From: Tricholomella constricta
Lineage: Eukaryota; Basidiomycota; Agaricomycetes; Agaricales; Lyophyllaceae
DNA length: 64,000 nt
Assembly: GCA_013368375.1 (NCBI GenBank)
Contig: JAACJP010000010.1
Coordinates: forward strand, 806,001 to 870,000
Direction of reading: 5' to 3'
Shown: positions 11,623 to 23,644 of the stretch, in pieces
Layout of the letters: each line of letters opens with the position of its first letter
Numbering within the stretch: position 1 is the stretch's first letter
Position numbers and translations under genes: made by a program
Notes under the pieces: generated by a model
Database searches by the model: none
Seen by the model: only the letters and a program-made list of their open reading frames with translations
Told to the model about the DNA's origin: nothing

Positions 11623-12913
11623 CTAGCAGACAGCGATGGGGTCGGGAAAGATAAAATCCTGAGGCACACCGGCGGACATCGAATCCAGAAATGAGAAATC
11701 GTAATTCGGAGAGGGGGATGAGAATGAGGAGCAGGAGGAGAGAGAGGGAGAAGAAGAAGAAGAATAGGAGGAGAACGAGAACTCCGAAGGGGAGGGGGAG
11801 GGGGGGGAAGCGTACGACGCAGGCGACCCATAGAGGAATGCCTCGGGGGAAGCGGAGACCGCATCGTAAGTGCCAAAATCGTACTCGGCAGCAGACGCAG
11901 GCAGGGCGGCGAGCGATGAAGGGGCAGCCCACGATAGCTCGGGAACGTAGACAGCGGGTTCGGCCTGGGGATAGGTGACGTACGTCTCAGCAGGAACTTG
12001 GAAGCCCAGGCTCATGCTGGGGCAGCCGAGCTCCTCGGACAGGATGGTCGAGTATTGCAGAAAGAACGAGTCCAGAAAATCAGGGGTGCACTGCTCGAAG
12101 GTGGGGTCGAGCTGCTGGCCGGCGTTGACGACTTCAGGGAGCTCGAAGGCGGGGAGGGGGGTCGAAGACTCCATGTTCACGAGGGATGACGAGGAGTCTC
12201 CTCCCTGGCTGAAGAGATCCATGTCCCAGGGATAAGAGTAGAGGCCATTCCGAAGTACAGGAGCGGTGGCGTCGTGTTTGGTAGATTCACAAGCAGACGG
12301 GAGGGCCTCGAGGACAGCAGTGAGGTCCACGAGCTCTTCGGGGAGCGTCGAGGATGACCCTTGCGAGGCCGGCCGCTTGTAGGGATCATGACGCCGGGAT
12401 TTCTTGGTGCTCGCGGTGAGCTTTGCCTTCGTGCCGTTGTGCTTCATGGGAACATAAGCATGGACTTTCTTCCTGTGGCGCGTCAGGGAGCCAGGGTCGG
12501 CTGTCCTGAAGGCGCAGTCGGGCTCCGGGCAGGCATGGGGCTTCTCGCCGGTACTATAAGAGGAAGGGAGATTAGATCGCTGCCGCGCAGAGTAATATAA
12601 GAGAGATACCCACTGAGTGCTCATGTGAGTGTTGAGATTCGATTTCTGGAGGTTCTGGTACTGGCAGTTGGGGAATGTGCACTTGTACATCCTATGGGAA
12701 TTGAATCAGTATATTAAAGTATATGTTAGAACACTGGCGTCGACGTACATGGCTTCCTTGTCATGGAGTCGGTTGTGGCGTGGTACATCCGCTTTGTAGC
12801 GGATGATTAAACCGCAGACCTCGCACGGCTCGGTATTGATATCTTTCTGAAATTTGGATAAGTATCGGAACGATTATGTGAGGGGACTGGGAACTTACAG
12901 GGCTACGAACCAT
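11623..12913 (-). CDS. C2H2 zinc-finger transcription factor
   Basis: Four exons (12899-12913, 12749-12846, 12614-12691, 11623-12553) give 373 residues. The N-terminus carries three C2H2-type fingers in tandem: CEVCGLIIRYKADVPRHNRLH, CTFPNCQYQNLQKSNLNTHM followed by the linker TGEKPH, and CPEPDCAFRTADPGSLTRHRKKVH. The rest is acidic and very Ser/Pro-rich, with a run of Ser-Ser-Ser near the C-terminus, ending in SMSAGVPQDFIFPDPIAVC. That looks like an activation region. DNA binding in the nucleus follows from the fingers; targets are unknown. The first exon is only five codons (MVRSP) and is supported by a good GT-AG pair and a continuous frame. Confidence 0.85.
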
Positions 12914-14211
12914 GATTGATTGATCGAATGTATAAGCTTTGGGGACGGGATACGGAAAGCGGGACGCTTGGACAGATCAGCGGGGATGCTTTTAGTGGGG
13001 AACCGCCCTCCGACCCCCCCGCCTTTAAGCCAATCGTCCCATCGCCTCAAGGTCATTGAGGAGGACGATTGGTTTTCACCCACTTTTTTTTATAGCCGTA
13101 TAAGGTGATAAATCGTGCATCGAGTGGCGAAATCGGCCTAGAGAGGCAATAGGCGGCCAAAGCGCCGCCGTCACTGGAAGAATAAGGAAATAACGGCGGA
13201 TTGGCCAAGACCCATATTTTGAAAATAGCCTTTATTGGAAATAATGCGTCGACAATAGACATGTTTACAAACATGGCCATGCGCGACGAATGGCTCAGCA
13301 ACGAGGAGATGTCTTTTGTCCTGAAATGGGTGATGGGCCACGTGCACGCGCTTTGGGCAAATAACAGTAATTGAACAGCTTACCGGATTATAGAAGATAA
13401 TTCTCCATCGTTTGAATGAAAAGATCAGCAATACAAGGGTGGGTGCACAGAGCTCAGTTCCTTTCCTTTGAGAGTTGCTTCGGTGTCCGAGTCAGGTTCG
13501 AACAAGGGTTGTATGTGCTTACGTATAGCCACAATACGTGCAAATAAAAACTATCTGTTTCCGGAAAGACTTGGACGCGACGAAAAAGCGTGACGCACGA
13601 TGGCTCTTCGTATTCTCTACGAACGCAGTCTATATTATTATAGTATCGTCAACTCATGTAAATCGGACCACCTATTGCATTACGCGAACTACGCCTATTG
13701 AGGCACAACACTTCATCTCCTTTGAATCAGAAGAGGAGGGCTTCCTGCTCTACAACTTGGGCTGGAAAACTTAGGATGATAACTTTGGATAGGAAAGCAC
13801 GACGTTGCTGCTGCTGAAAGCTGTGTTCGTTATATATTGCCTTCACAAAGTGTACAGGGATTTTATTGTTAAATTCGCTAATGATGAAACACGTCGCGTA
13901 CACTGAGAGGCCACGTCGACCTTCCGTGTCTGGCAGATCGATGTCAAGACGTGTCAACCACCAAATGACACATTCTCTCAAGCACTTGGGGCAAAAAAAA
14001 AATGACCTGGCTGAATCTATAGAGTAGAGTCAACGTCCATCACAATTCTCAAGGCGCAAAAACCGCCTGGTTCTATTGCAGGCACTCATATAAATAACCC
14101 AAGAGTCAACTTGTACATCCTGATGCTATACTATAACTCGGATCTCAAGCAAACATAGTCGAGGAATAAACAACGCCCCCCCACCCTTTCTCCAGCAGAT
14201 CCAGATCAGAA
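12914..14211. other. Intergenic, no gene seen
   Basis: This 1.3-kb region is the promoter of the zinc-finger gene followed by the 3' flank of the GGA gene. Open frames are under 90 codons on both strands and overlap without recognisable domains. Confidence 0.6.
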
Positions 14212-15994
14212 TCAGAACAGCCCAACCAGATCCGCAAACGGGTCCTTGCCCTGCTGCTGCTGCTGTGTCTGATTCGTATTGCCCGCGCCCGCGCTCGCGC
14301 TCGGAGCCCCAACAGGTTGTGGCTGCGGTTTCTGAGGCTGCAACGCCGGGGACGCGCTCATGCCCGCGCCCATACCCATGCTCATGCCCATCGCTGTCGG
14401 CGTCGCACGGACAGGGCCCGACGCAGCATAGTTCGCGCCAAAATAATTAGGCGCATGTGCATGCGCAGCGGGACCCGTTGAGGGTGTGCCAGGGAGCATG
14501 ATCGACGCGGGCGGGGTGGCCGATAACGAGGGTGGGGATACCGTCGTCGGGCGCGAGATGCCGGGTGCACCGACGGCGGTGCCCATGAGCAGGCCCATTC
14601 CATAACCGTTGCCATTGGTATTAGAAGGCATCGGTGAGGGCGCGTGTGGGGTGGGACCAGCGGCGAAGAGGTCGTTGAGCTCGGCGAGGCCTAAACCTCC
14701 CGAGGGGGCAGGATTCGCTGATGATGAGGACGAGCTTTGGTCAAAGTCGATTAGAGAGAGGTCGGCGGCTGTGCTGCTGGCCCCTGCAAGTTCGGCGGGG
14801 ATGGGATTGGAGGCTGTCACGTAATCGCCTTTTTTGAAGGCTTCATAGCGGTTGAGGACGGTGTTGATCTGGTCGTTGATTTGAAGGAAGGTGTCTGGGG
14901 GGATATTAGGAAGATATCATAAACTTGAACTATTGACTGACCGAGGGACTCTGGATCGTCCGATTGGGCATCAGAAATCCATTTCTGAAGTTTCGGTCGT
15001 GCGGCGGCGAGGATAGAGGATACTTGCTATACGTTGGCACATGGTTTAAGAATAAAATGTATCAAGTATAGGATGAATCACGCACGTCGTATGCATCGCC
15101 AGTTGAAAAGCGCTCTCCCCTCTCCGTATCTGCGTTATCAAGCATTTCGTTTAGCAGAATAACCTTCTGCTCGAGCTTGTTGAGATCCGTCAACGCCTGC
15201 GTACGATAATCGGGTTTGGCATCTGGGTTTGCGCCCGCAAGCGATTTCATGAGCTCTTGCGCTGCAGCAAGGTCTCGTGGTGTCCCACGACGTATCAGCT
15301 CCTGTAATTTTGCAGACTGCGCTTCTCGATCCTCCTCCTCGAGCTCTTCGGCTGATTTGAGATTCTGTATTGTGGAAGCATTGAGAATGCTACATTCCAG
15401 GTGCATTGTGTTAGAGCACTCACGGCCGCAGCATCTATGTTTGGCTGATGACGATTGCGAGCATCCCTAAATCGATAGCCTTTGAACGTCAAGAGGCGAT
15501 GCATGTCCCTGATATTCCCCAGGTCTTCCCGCCACCTCGAATCGACGCAAATGCCCTCCTTCCAGGTATGTATCAGCTCCAGAATGCGGGACATGACTGG
15601 GCCCGGGAACGGTGGTGGGCGTTCGGGAAAGCGGCGAACAAGCTCGTTCAGGAATTCCTTCGTCGAGACCTGGAGATGGAAGGGGTATCCGCATTGTTTC
15701 ACAAGGGTGTCGAGCAGCGCGAGCGCCAGTATTGCGATGTGTGGATTTCGGTGGTTCGCCAGTCGCGCAGCCAGCATGGCGGCTTCGCGGGGACTTGGAC
15801 GTATGAGTAATGTATCCTAAAGTTGATAATTAACACACGTACTTGTTCGCCTTCTTTGTGTTGATATATTCCGCTACTTCGAGATGAATCGCATAGTTGG
15901 GTTCGTGCAGAGATGGATCGCAAGCGCGGGTGACGAGAATCTCGATTGGAGAAGCTCGCAGCCAGCTTGGACTAGTTGGACTTGACAGCATCAT
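14212..15994 (-). CDS. GGA: GGA-type clathrin adaptor (VHS-GAT), no visible GAE ear
   Basis: Five exons (15843-15994, 15424-15793, 15086-15364, 14942-15026, 14212-14894) give 522 residues. The VHS domain (about residues 15-165) contains RACDPSLHEPNYAIHLEVAEY, PREAAMLAARLANHRNPHIA, LLDTLVKQCGYPFHLQVSTK and EDLGNIRDMHRLLTFKGYRF, closely matching yeast Gga1/2. A GAT domain follows (KLQELIRRGTPRDLAAAQEL, LEQKVILLNEMLDNAD). GGAs are Arf-GTP-dependent, monomeric adaptors that sort cargo from the trans-Golgi network to endosomes. The hinge is low complexity (Gly/Ala/Pro/Met, poly-Gln). The protein then stops at KDPFADLVGLF with no recognisable gamma-adaptin ear, which is shorter than the usual four-part GGA. 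An undetected 3' exon cannot be fully excluded. Confidence 0.88.
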
Positions 15995-16521
15995 AGTTTT
16001 CGAATGTTCTTTTCCTGATTACTGCCTACAGAGCAGCCAGTATAAGAATGGGTAGTTGGAGGATGGAGGGAGGCGGAGAGCCTCGCGTGGCAGATCGTGG
16101 CAGAATTACAAAAGTCAATAAACATTACACGTTGATTGACTCTTGTCGATACACAATCACCATTTCTATTGACTTTGCTACCATTGGTCACTAATTATCG
16201 CCACGGTTGATCCTTCGAATTTTGAACAAATACTTCGCGTACCGACCTTGGCTGTTTGCGTTATACCTCATAGCTCGCCTACAGAGCCACATAATGACCG
16301 TCCACAGGTGAAATTGACAAACATTAAACAAGGCACAAGCCAAAGCGGTCGACTTTACACCACTGGCAGCTGCCTGCGCACAGCTTTGATCCATTTTTGA
16401 CCTCACAGTAGGCTTGCCACCGCTTTGATTATAATAGCCACTCACCTTCTATGACTCAGCATGGAGGGTTATAAAAGCATCGCGCCGAAAAGTTCTCGTC
16501 CCCAACTTCGTCTAAGTAAAA
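15995..16521. other. Intergenic, divergent promoters
   Basis: The spacer separates the GGA gene (minus) from the cassette-repeat gene (plus). Apart from the TATA box at its right end I see nothing definite. Confidence 0.6.
16470..16477 (+). promoter_or_regulatory. TATA box of the cassette-repeat gene
   Basis: TATAAAAG lies 45 bp upstream of the ATG at 16522, followed by a pyrimidine-rich start region (cgtccccaacttcgtc). A canonical TATA this close to the start suggests regulated expression with a short leader. Confidence 0.6.
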
Positions 16522-18248
16522 ATGTCGAAGACCCTGTCGCTGTACCCCTGGATAGACCCTCGATGTCCCAACGCCACTGGAGAACCTATTGTCCAAACGT
16601 CCTTGGTACAGTTTGACCTTTGCCTTCTTGCTAAACACTCCGTAACTAGGATATCCCCAGGCCTATGTCCGTCCGCAGATATGTTGTGCGAAACGACACG
16701 AAAATCCGCAACGCCCTCAAGGCCAAGCCGGTGGGGTGAAGCCCCTGTACGGTCCTCATTTATATTCAATCGTCGTCTATATACTGACCACGCTCTCCAA
16801 CCTTTCAGAATAACTTGCCCACACTACAAGCACCCGTGCTCTTTTACCACCACCGACCCCCAGCGGATGTTCCAGCACGTCCAACGCCCACAGTATGTCC
16901 CCGGTCCCCCTGCTCCCACTTTGCAATTGCAAGCCTAATTCGCTCTGTATCTAGTTTCAGCACCATGATCTATGTTTGCCAAGCCGATCCCTTGAACTGC
17001 AAGTTTGCTGCAAAGACCATGCCGCTCTTGAACCACCATTTCTGGGAGGCACATCATATTAGACAAGCGCAAGGCGATAATACTGTCCAAACGTCGTTGG
17101 TACAGTTTGACCTTTTGCCTTCCTGCTAAGACACTCCGTAACTAGGATATCCCCAGGCCTATGTCTGTACGCAGATATGTTGTGCGAAACGTCTCGAAAA
17201 TCCGCAACGCCCTCAAGGCCAAACCGGTGGGGTGAAGCCTCTGTACGGTCCTCACTTATATTCAATCATCGTCTATATACTGACCACGCTCTCCAACCTT
17301 TCAGAATAACTTGCCCACACGACAAGCACCCGTGCTCTTTTACCACCACCGACCCTCAACAGATGTTCCAGCACGTCCAACGCCCACAGTACGTCCCCGG
17401 ACCCCTGCTCCCACTTTGCAATTGCCAGCCTAATTCGCTCTGTATCTAGTGTCAGCACAATGATCCATAGTTGCCAAGCCGATCCCTTGAACTGCAGGTT
17501 TGCTGCAATGACCATGCCGCTCTTGAACCAGCGAAACTGGGAGGCACATCGTAGTGGACAAGCGCAAGGCAATAATACATCTACTCACGGTGGATATGGT
17601 CTGGAACTCGTTGGCTCTGGCTCTAGCTATCATACGCCGATTCAAGCCGGTCATCAGGCTCTGCCTCCTCCTGGCTCTGAATCTGGCTATCATACGCAGG
17701 CTCAAGCCGGTCGCCAGGCTCTAATTCCTCCTAGCTCTGGCTCTAGCTATCATACGCCGATTCAAGCCGGTCATCAGGCTCTGCCTCCTCCTGGCTCTGG
17801 CTCTAGCTATCATACGCCGATCCAAGCCGGTCATCAGGCTCTGCCTCCTCCTGGCTCTGAATCTAGCTATCATACGCAGGCTCAAGCCGGTCACCAGGCT
17901 CTAATTCCTCCTGGCTCTGACTCTAGCTACCATACGCCGGCTCAAGCCGGTTACCAGGCTCTGGCTCCTCCTGCTCTGGCAACGCATTGTAATGGACAGG
18001 CGCAAGGCAATAATACATCTACCAACGGTGGGTATGGTATGGGACTCGTTGGCTCTGGCTCTAGCCATCATACGCCGATTCAAGCCGGTCACCAGGCTCT
18101 GGCTCCTCCTGGCTCTGGCTCGAGCTACCATATGCCGGCTCAAGCCGGTCATCAGGCTCTGACTCCTCCTGCTCCGGCAACGGCGACCCGGAATTCACAG
18201 CCAGGCGTATTTTTGCCCGGCTCCCGTCTGCGCTTCCGAGGGGTCTGA
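16522..18248 (+). CDS. Lineage-specific C2H2-like protein with duplicated exon cassette and 20-residue C-terminal repeats
   Basis: Seven exons (16522-16605, 16650-16735, 16809-16892, 16955-17099, 17146-17231, 17305-17388, 17450-18248) join into 455 residues. Each of two near-identical modules reads VQTSLDIPRPMSVRRYVV, then KIRNALKAKPVGITCP, then a finger-like pair with conserved Cys/His: CPHYKHPCSF..MFQHVQRPH and CQADPLNCKFAA..LLNHHFWEAHH. The modules arise from a tandem duplication of exons and introns together. The C-terminal third is eight 20-residue repeats of the type GSGSSYHTPIQAGHQALPPP, interrupted once. I do not recognise the family; nucleic-acid or protein binding by the Cys/His modules is a guess. 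Donors of exons 2 and 5 were chosen (GTGGG|gtgaag) because only they keep the finger frame open in both copies. Confidence 0.65.
16591..17578 (+). repeat. Tandem duplication, 495-bp unit, two copies
   Basis: The sequence from gtccaaacgtccttggtaca (16591) to ..aataatac recurs from 17085 to 17578 at over 90% similarity by eye, period about 495 bp. The period is divisible by three, so the coding frame is kept. Each unit spans three introns. The first intron differs by two bases between copies (44 versus 46 bp), showing independent intron drift since duplication. Confidence 0.85.
17613..18170 (+). repeat. Coding minisatellite, 60-bp unit, eight copies
   Basis: Six adjacent 60-bp units (17613-17972) are followed by a 78-bp interlude and two more units (18051-18170). 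The consensus is ggctctggctctagctatca followed by tacgccgattcaagccggtc and atcaggctctgcctcctcct. The interlude (GQAQGNNTSTNGGYGMGLV) is itself a copy of the segment just before the array (GQAQGNNTSTHGGYGLELV), so a higher-order duplication occurred. Confidence 0.9.
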
Positions 18249-21166
18249 CCTGTTGGCCAATACTCGTGTTCAGAAAGGGTCGCCGTGGTTAGATGTCCCG
18301 CGAAGGATCCATTTTCCGAGTTACATCTGACGATGCGCCTGCATGTATGTTCTCAAGGCTATCGATGCATTGAATGTCTTTTTTTACCTGTTCCGAATTG
18401 TTGCCATTGCCTGTATAATCTATGTATAATGCTATCATTGATCTATCCATGAAGTGAAGTCTGAGCCAGCGCTGCCAATGGTGGCGCAGCAGGCCGGATG
18501 AGTTCAGGGCAAACAGACTTTCAGGTCGTAGACAGTCTACCCTTCTGTGCATTTATTCATACAACAAAATAGAGCACTCAGATTGAGCAGATGAGGTGTG
18601 GTGCGCAGAGGATGTCATCGGGATCAGTGATGGTGTGGCTGGTTATCAGGCTTCAATGTGTTTGCAGTGGAGTGGAACTCGCTCCTTTTGAAGCGATGTC
18701 GCCCAACCCCAAGCCTTGTCCGCGGATATCATCGTCGTCGGACAAACCGTGAACTGTTGGTAGAATTCTGACCTCACCGTCGCGCTGTGACATTGAGCCA
18801 ATTAACACGTCCGAAGAAATTCAAAGAGCAGGACTACGCCACAGGTATCACTCAAAACACCACGATCGAGACTTCGTCTATGATGTTCAATCGTCTCCAG
18901 GCTTTGCATGACATATAGCATCACCCAAGCGAGCATCGGCAAACTGACAGCTCGGGCAAAGTCCATCGACCGTTGTCGTGTCTCCTGTTGCTCTCTGCCA
19001 GCTATGGAAGAGGAAGAGAAGACCAATATTCAAAGGGCACAGACTCGGATAGGGTTGGGAATTCATACGTCAATACAACCCTGATGTTCAGATGTGTTGC
19101 ACTGGTTCTACACTTGCTCTTACTGCACGCAACCTTTGGGGATTGTGTGAGTGGAATAGTAAGAATACGCAGTCATTATGTCCATCATCAAGCATCTCGA
19201 TAGTCAATTCAGTTGGAAATTACGGCCGCAGCTAGTATAATCGACAGGCTGTTGAATTCGACACAAATCTTTGTAATAATGATGTTAGGTGACATCGGGC
19301 AGCCGTTAACGATGAGGTGCGCAAAAATTGTGAATCGTTGTCGGCGATGAGGAGCGGGGTGACTGAGAACAGAGTGCCCAATCAACTGGCTTACAGTCTT
19401 TGGGAGGAATGGCCAATGGAACTTCCTGGGGTGATCTGCCCCACGGGCACTGCTTCTATCACAATGCCAGAGCTTCAAGTTCATGTTCAACTTGATTGCC
19501 CTCAAACTCCATACAACACCCACTGCAAAACGCTCAAGATCTCGTTCGCGCCATAGCAGATACTGTCCAAAGCGCTGAGCATGACACAGTACTAGTAGTT
19601 ACAAATGCACTTATGCCGTTCCACGCCTGGCGATGAAGAAATAACGAGATCCTTTGCCCTCAGCAGAATATCGCTCGAGTACACCGCAGTGCACTATGCA
19701 CGACGTGATACCCGGGTATCGGCCGATGAAGGTGCAGAGCCGAAATCATAAATCCGACGTCCTCCTGGACAGCGCCGGAACGCGTACGGTGGGATCCGAG
19801 GTAATAAGTATGGTAGCCAGCCACCGGCCTTCAACTAATTATATCGGCGGAGCCTGAACTCAAGCACACCGTAGAGGGTCAGCAGTTATAGCACATGGAA
19901 TCAACGGCCACATTAAAGGCTCGGCGGCGAGGCAGCCTCGTCACTTGATCGATTCGGATCCGGAGAGGGCCCGGAGAAAGATACATGAGCCATGCAACTC
20001 GTTGCAAGTTGGCGCAGGCCTGATTAATGATGGTGCAATGGTGCAATCGAAATTTCACTGGCCCTGCACATCACGGGGGCTACACCCCAAAACCCGAAAG
20101 TGTGTTGTGGTGTCGACTGTAGCCTATGATCGAATTTTTGGCGAAGAGTCATGGAAACTTTACAGGACAGCGGAGTATAGCAGGTGTAACCGGAGCTTGA
20201 TAGACCGGCATTAAAAAAGTGCCTGTGGACCACGACCACAGTAATTAGAGCAGTGGGACATTATCTGAAAATAAATGCTCCGATCGTTGCATTCAGAATA
20301 CGCAGAGCCGGCAGCGGAGCGCTGAGTGTTTGTCCTTGTGCAATTCATCGTCACTTCGGAGCCATCCAACATTACACTGTAGGAGATATCAAAGGAGTCC
20401 AAGAATAACTGCTAGCTGGCTTCCGAAATGTTACGGAGAAAGCGACGTCGATGTTCTGCTGATAGCAGCTAGAGGTTGGCGGCGGCGATACGATGCTCGG
20501 TCCAGCACACAGAGCGTTGTAACCGTGAACTCGGGGTTCTCCTCGTTCCATTGTGATGGAATAAGGTACTACCGTCGATGAAAATTTCGGATAGACACGA
20601 CCATCCGTTTATTCGCGAGACGTGGGTATTCATCCTCCTATTGACTGGCTCGCCCCTAGAAGGCAATGACCGTTCGGATCCTGTCACTGTCAGTCCCGCC
20701 AGAGTTGTGGAATGAATGTTCCACATCTTTGACAAGGCTAACTAGGTTTTCGATTCGCATCAGATGCACAGTCGCGACGTTGATCCTAATGGCAGCGTAA
20801 CATGTGCCGTCCGATAAAAGGTGCCAGTGCGAGAGCTAAACCACAGCTCCTGAGTTTCGTAGTGCTCCAGTACACAGTTCAGTACTGTAGTATACATGGC
20901 ATGCCACTAAGCAGTGACAGGGTATGTCTGTGGATGAAGCATGGAGGTTGTGGGGAAGGAATGGCAAGACAGCCCAAATAGGCAAGGGAAATTTATAAAA
21001 AATTGCCGAGCACATGTCACTGCGGCCTTGACCAAATCTTTCATCGTCTCCCTGTCATGACCTTGTATTCCACCTTGTAGTCCCGTTATTACTCTCCTGT
21101 TCTTGTATCTGTGTATGCAAACTGTTCTATACTGTCCACGCCAGCCTCGACACTCGCACCCACACC
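18249..21166. other. 2.9-kb gene-poor region
   Basis: No open frame here exceeds about 105 codons, and none shows a domain or splice-linked continuation on either strand. I looked for transposase, reverse transcriptase and tRNA signatures and found none. The last 250 bp serve as promoter and leader of the following C2H2 gene. Confidence 0.55.
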
Positions 21167-23033
21167 ATGACCACCCAACCTGCCCTTGCTGTACGTCAGA
21201 GTTCCCCAATCGCCTCGGCCCTGTTACTAACCAAGAGCGATTTCTAGCAAGCTGATGCGGCGTCGAGCTTACTTTCTTTATCTATGGCAGCAGCGAGTGC
21301 CGCACCGATACCAATTGCAGACCACCCGCAGTCAGCGGGTGGTGGAACCCCTGGGGTTCATAATGGCAGCCTTGGGGCACAAGGGTCGCCAGCTAGCACG
21401 AGTCTTGGCAATGGTCCAAGGAGCCATCGGCGTTTGGCGTCCACTGGAAAAGCCAGGAGAAGACTGAGCGACGCCCGGGACGCTGCTAATCGCCCCTCGT
21501 ACGTGTCAAAATTTACTTCCAACTTTCTCCTGATGGGAACATTTCGGAGAAATTCCATTTGTCAAATCTTGTACATTTGTTTACAATGATTCTGACCATT
21601 GCGTACTTTTTCCCAGACCGAATCTGCTACAGTCATCGACAGCAGCTCTTTCTTTGGCATCCTTATCTTTGTCGACTTCCCCGCCTGTAGGATCCCTCCC
21701 GCAGGTTTCAGGATCTTTCGTTGCAGCGTCCAACACCTTTAATGGTGTGCCTGGGGCCGGCCATACTGCGTCTTTGCCGTTAAGCGACGGGAGTAACTTC
21801 CCCCCTCCTGCCGCACCTACTCTGGACGACTCCAAGATCTCTGATTCAAACCCCATCTCTATTGGCCCAAACAAGGGTGGCAGGAAACGCGGCGTGGATC
21901 ACAAGTGCGAGAGCTGTTCGAAGGTCAGTCCTCCTAGTTCATGCTAGCAGTTCGGATCCGAATTTAATGCTTTCCCAGATCTACCGCCACCCGTCATGCT
22001 TAATCAAGCATCGTTGGGAACACACCCCGCACTGGCGTGAAGCATCCAAGTTTGTCCTCAGCAAACATCAGCAAGTCCAACTTCTTGAAGTCAGTGATAA
22101 GTGTTTTGTTATCTGTATCAAATCCCCTTCCCTCTCAACGAATTCTAACAATTCTAGGCTGCTGCTATTCTTTCGCATTTGTCACCGTCTGCGCAATCTC
22201 TCCCAGAAGACCGCTCCCTCTGGCCTTCGTTTCTTTCTGGTGGCTCTCTACCCAAAGCAGACGCTGTCAGCCCACCTGGCAATGGAGGTCCCTCTCATCA
22301 TGTTTCCAGCTCAGTCCCAGCGACTGATAATTTCTTCCGCGCGACATCCACTGGGCCCCGCCTTCACGATTACTCCATCCCCGCCTCTTCGGGGGGATCT
22401 GGGGGCATCACACAGCTCCGACCAGGCCTCATCGGCGTTCCTGTCGGTTCAGGGACGGGGACGGCCATGGATTCCACGCCCTCGAAGCCTGTTCCTGTGC
22501 CTCATACTGCCTACAATACCTCTGACTCATTCAGAGGATACCGGAGCGGGACGGCAGACTCCTGGACGTCCTCACCATTCGACAATAGCCATACGCCGTC
22601 GTCCTTCGTTTCCAACGGCCTGTCTGCAGGCTCGGCGCCATTTGCGCACTCCGACGAACGGAGCGTCAGCACGGGAACGGGGGGTTGGTCTCTCCCGCGC
22701 TCGTCCCTCCGGTCTGTATCGGCTTCGTCACAATCGCGGTCCCGGTCTGGCTCGGCTTCGGGAAGCCGCAGCGATGACGAGAGTGTTGAAGTGGACGTTG
22801 ATGGTGACCTGGATGATTTTGCCACATCCCGGTATGCCGGACGTTACGGATACAAGGGACGACGGGGACCTGCGTGGAAGAGGGAAGAGGATGAAATGAG
22901 CATCGGGTTCAGTGTTCGGGAGGAGGATGAGGGCAGCGACGATGACATCGCCGTCAACGGTGCCCCTGCTGGCATGCGAAAGGACAAGGAGCCCGAGTGG
23001 GATGGGCTGGAGATGGATATGGATATGGATTGA
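21167..23033 (+). CDS. Single C2H2 zinc-finger protein of a conserved basidiomycete family
   Basis: Five exons (21167-21190, 21248-21498, 21617-21923, 21979-22089, 22158-23033) give 522 residues. The core reads HKCESCSK then IYRHPSCLIKHRWEHTPHWR, a single classical C2H2 finger, followed by a conserved stretch KHQQVQLLEAAAILSHLSPS and SLPEDRSLWPSFLSGG. Flanks are Ser/Gly/Pro-rich and disordered. The C-terminus is strongly acidic (EEDEGSDDDIAV, EMDMDMD). A nuclear regulatory role is inferred from the finger and the acidic tail; no target can be named. The first exon encodes only MTTQPALA. All junctions preserve frame, and the finger itself is split by an intron after CESCSK. Confidence 0.85.
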
Positions 23034-23644
23034 TACCTGACGTGTCATGCCGTCGAGGTCATGGAACATCTGTTCACGGCGACACCTTCCGACAAGCAAC
23101 ATTCCGATCTCTCCCTCTGCATTGCTCATATCTTTTTCTTCCTTCTTTTTTCCTCGTTTTATTCTTCCTAATCAACCGCTTCCCTTCCCCGCCGCTCTTC
23201 ATCTTGTTTTTCTTGTACCATACATGAAGACTGTCGTTATCAGATACCTCTAGTCACCGTTACCTTTCCACCGGGTCTTAGGCGTTCTTTATGCCCACAC
23301 ACGAGCCACTCATCATGCATCATTCCCAGTTCATCCTCAATGCGGCTTCGACACGATCAACATTCCATCCTTCCCCCCTTTTCTTCTCACTTCTCCTGAC
23401 GATCCTCGGACATTGTGAATGTCAATTCAACAAATGTATGTATGTATTACTATTCAATCGCTATCGTAAATACAAGAGTCCAGGTCCTTCCTGTGTATAA
23501 ATGGTACAGATAGGAATAATGGTATCCGAAGGCAAGGCAATTAGCTGATCAAGGTGAGCGAGCAATTATGTACGTAACTCATACGGATATAAATATCGCG
23601 TGAATGTCGATGGATGGTTTCGGAACCAGAATAAGGCATGGGTA
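23034..23644. other. Convergent 3' flanks
   Basis: Pyrimidine-rich tracts at 23110-23220 follow the zinc-finger stop codon. No gene was seen. Confidence 0.6.

Noticed and set aside
17613..18170. CRISPR-like array
   Set aside because: The 60-bp units are contiguous without spacers and are in-frame coding repeats in a eukaryotic gene.
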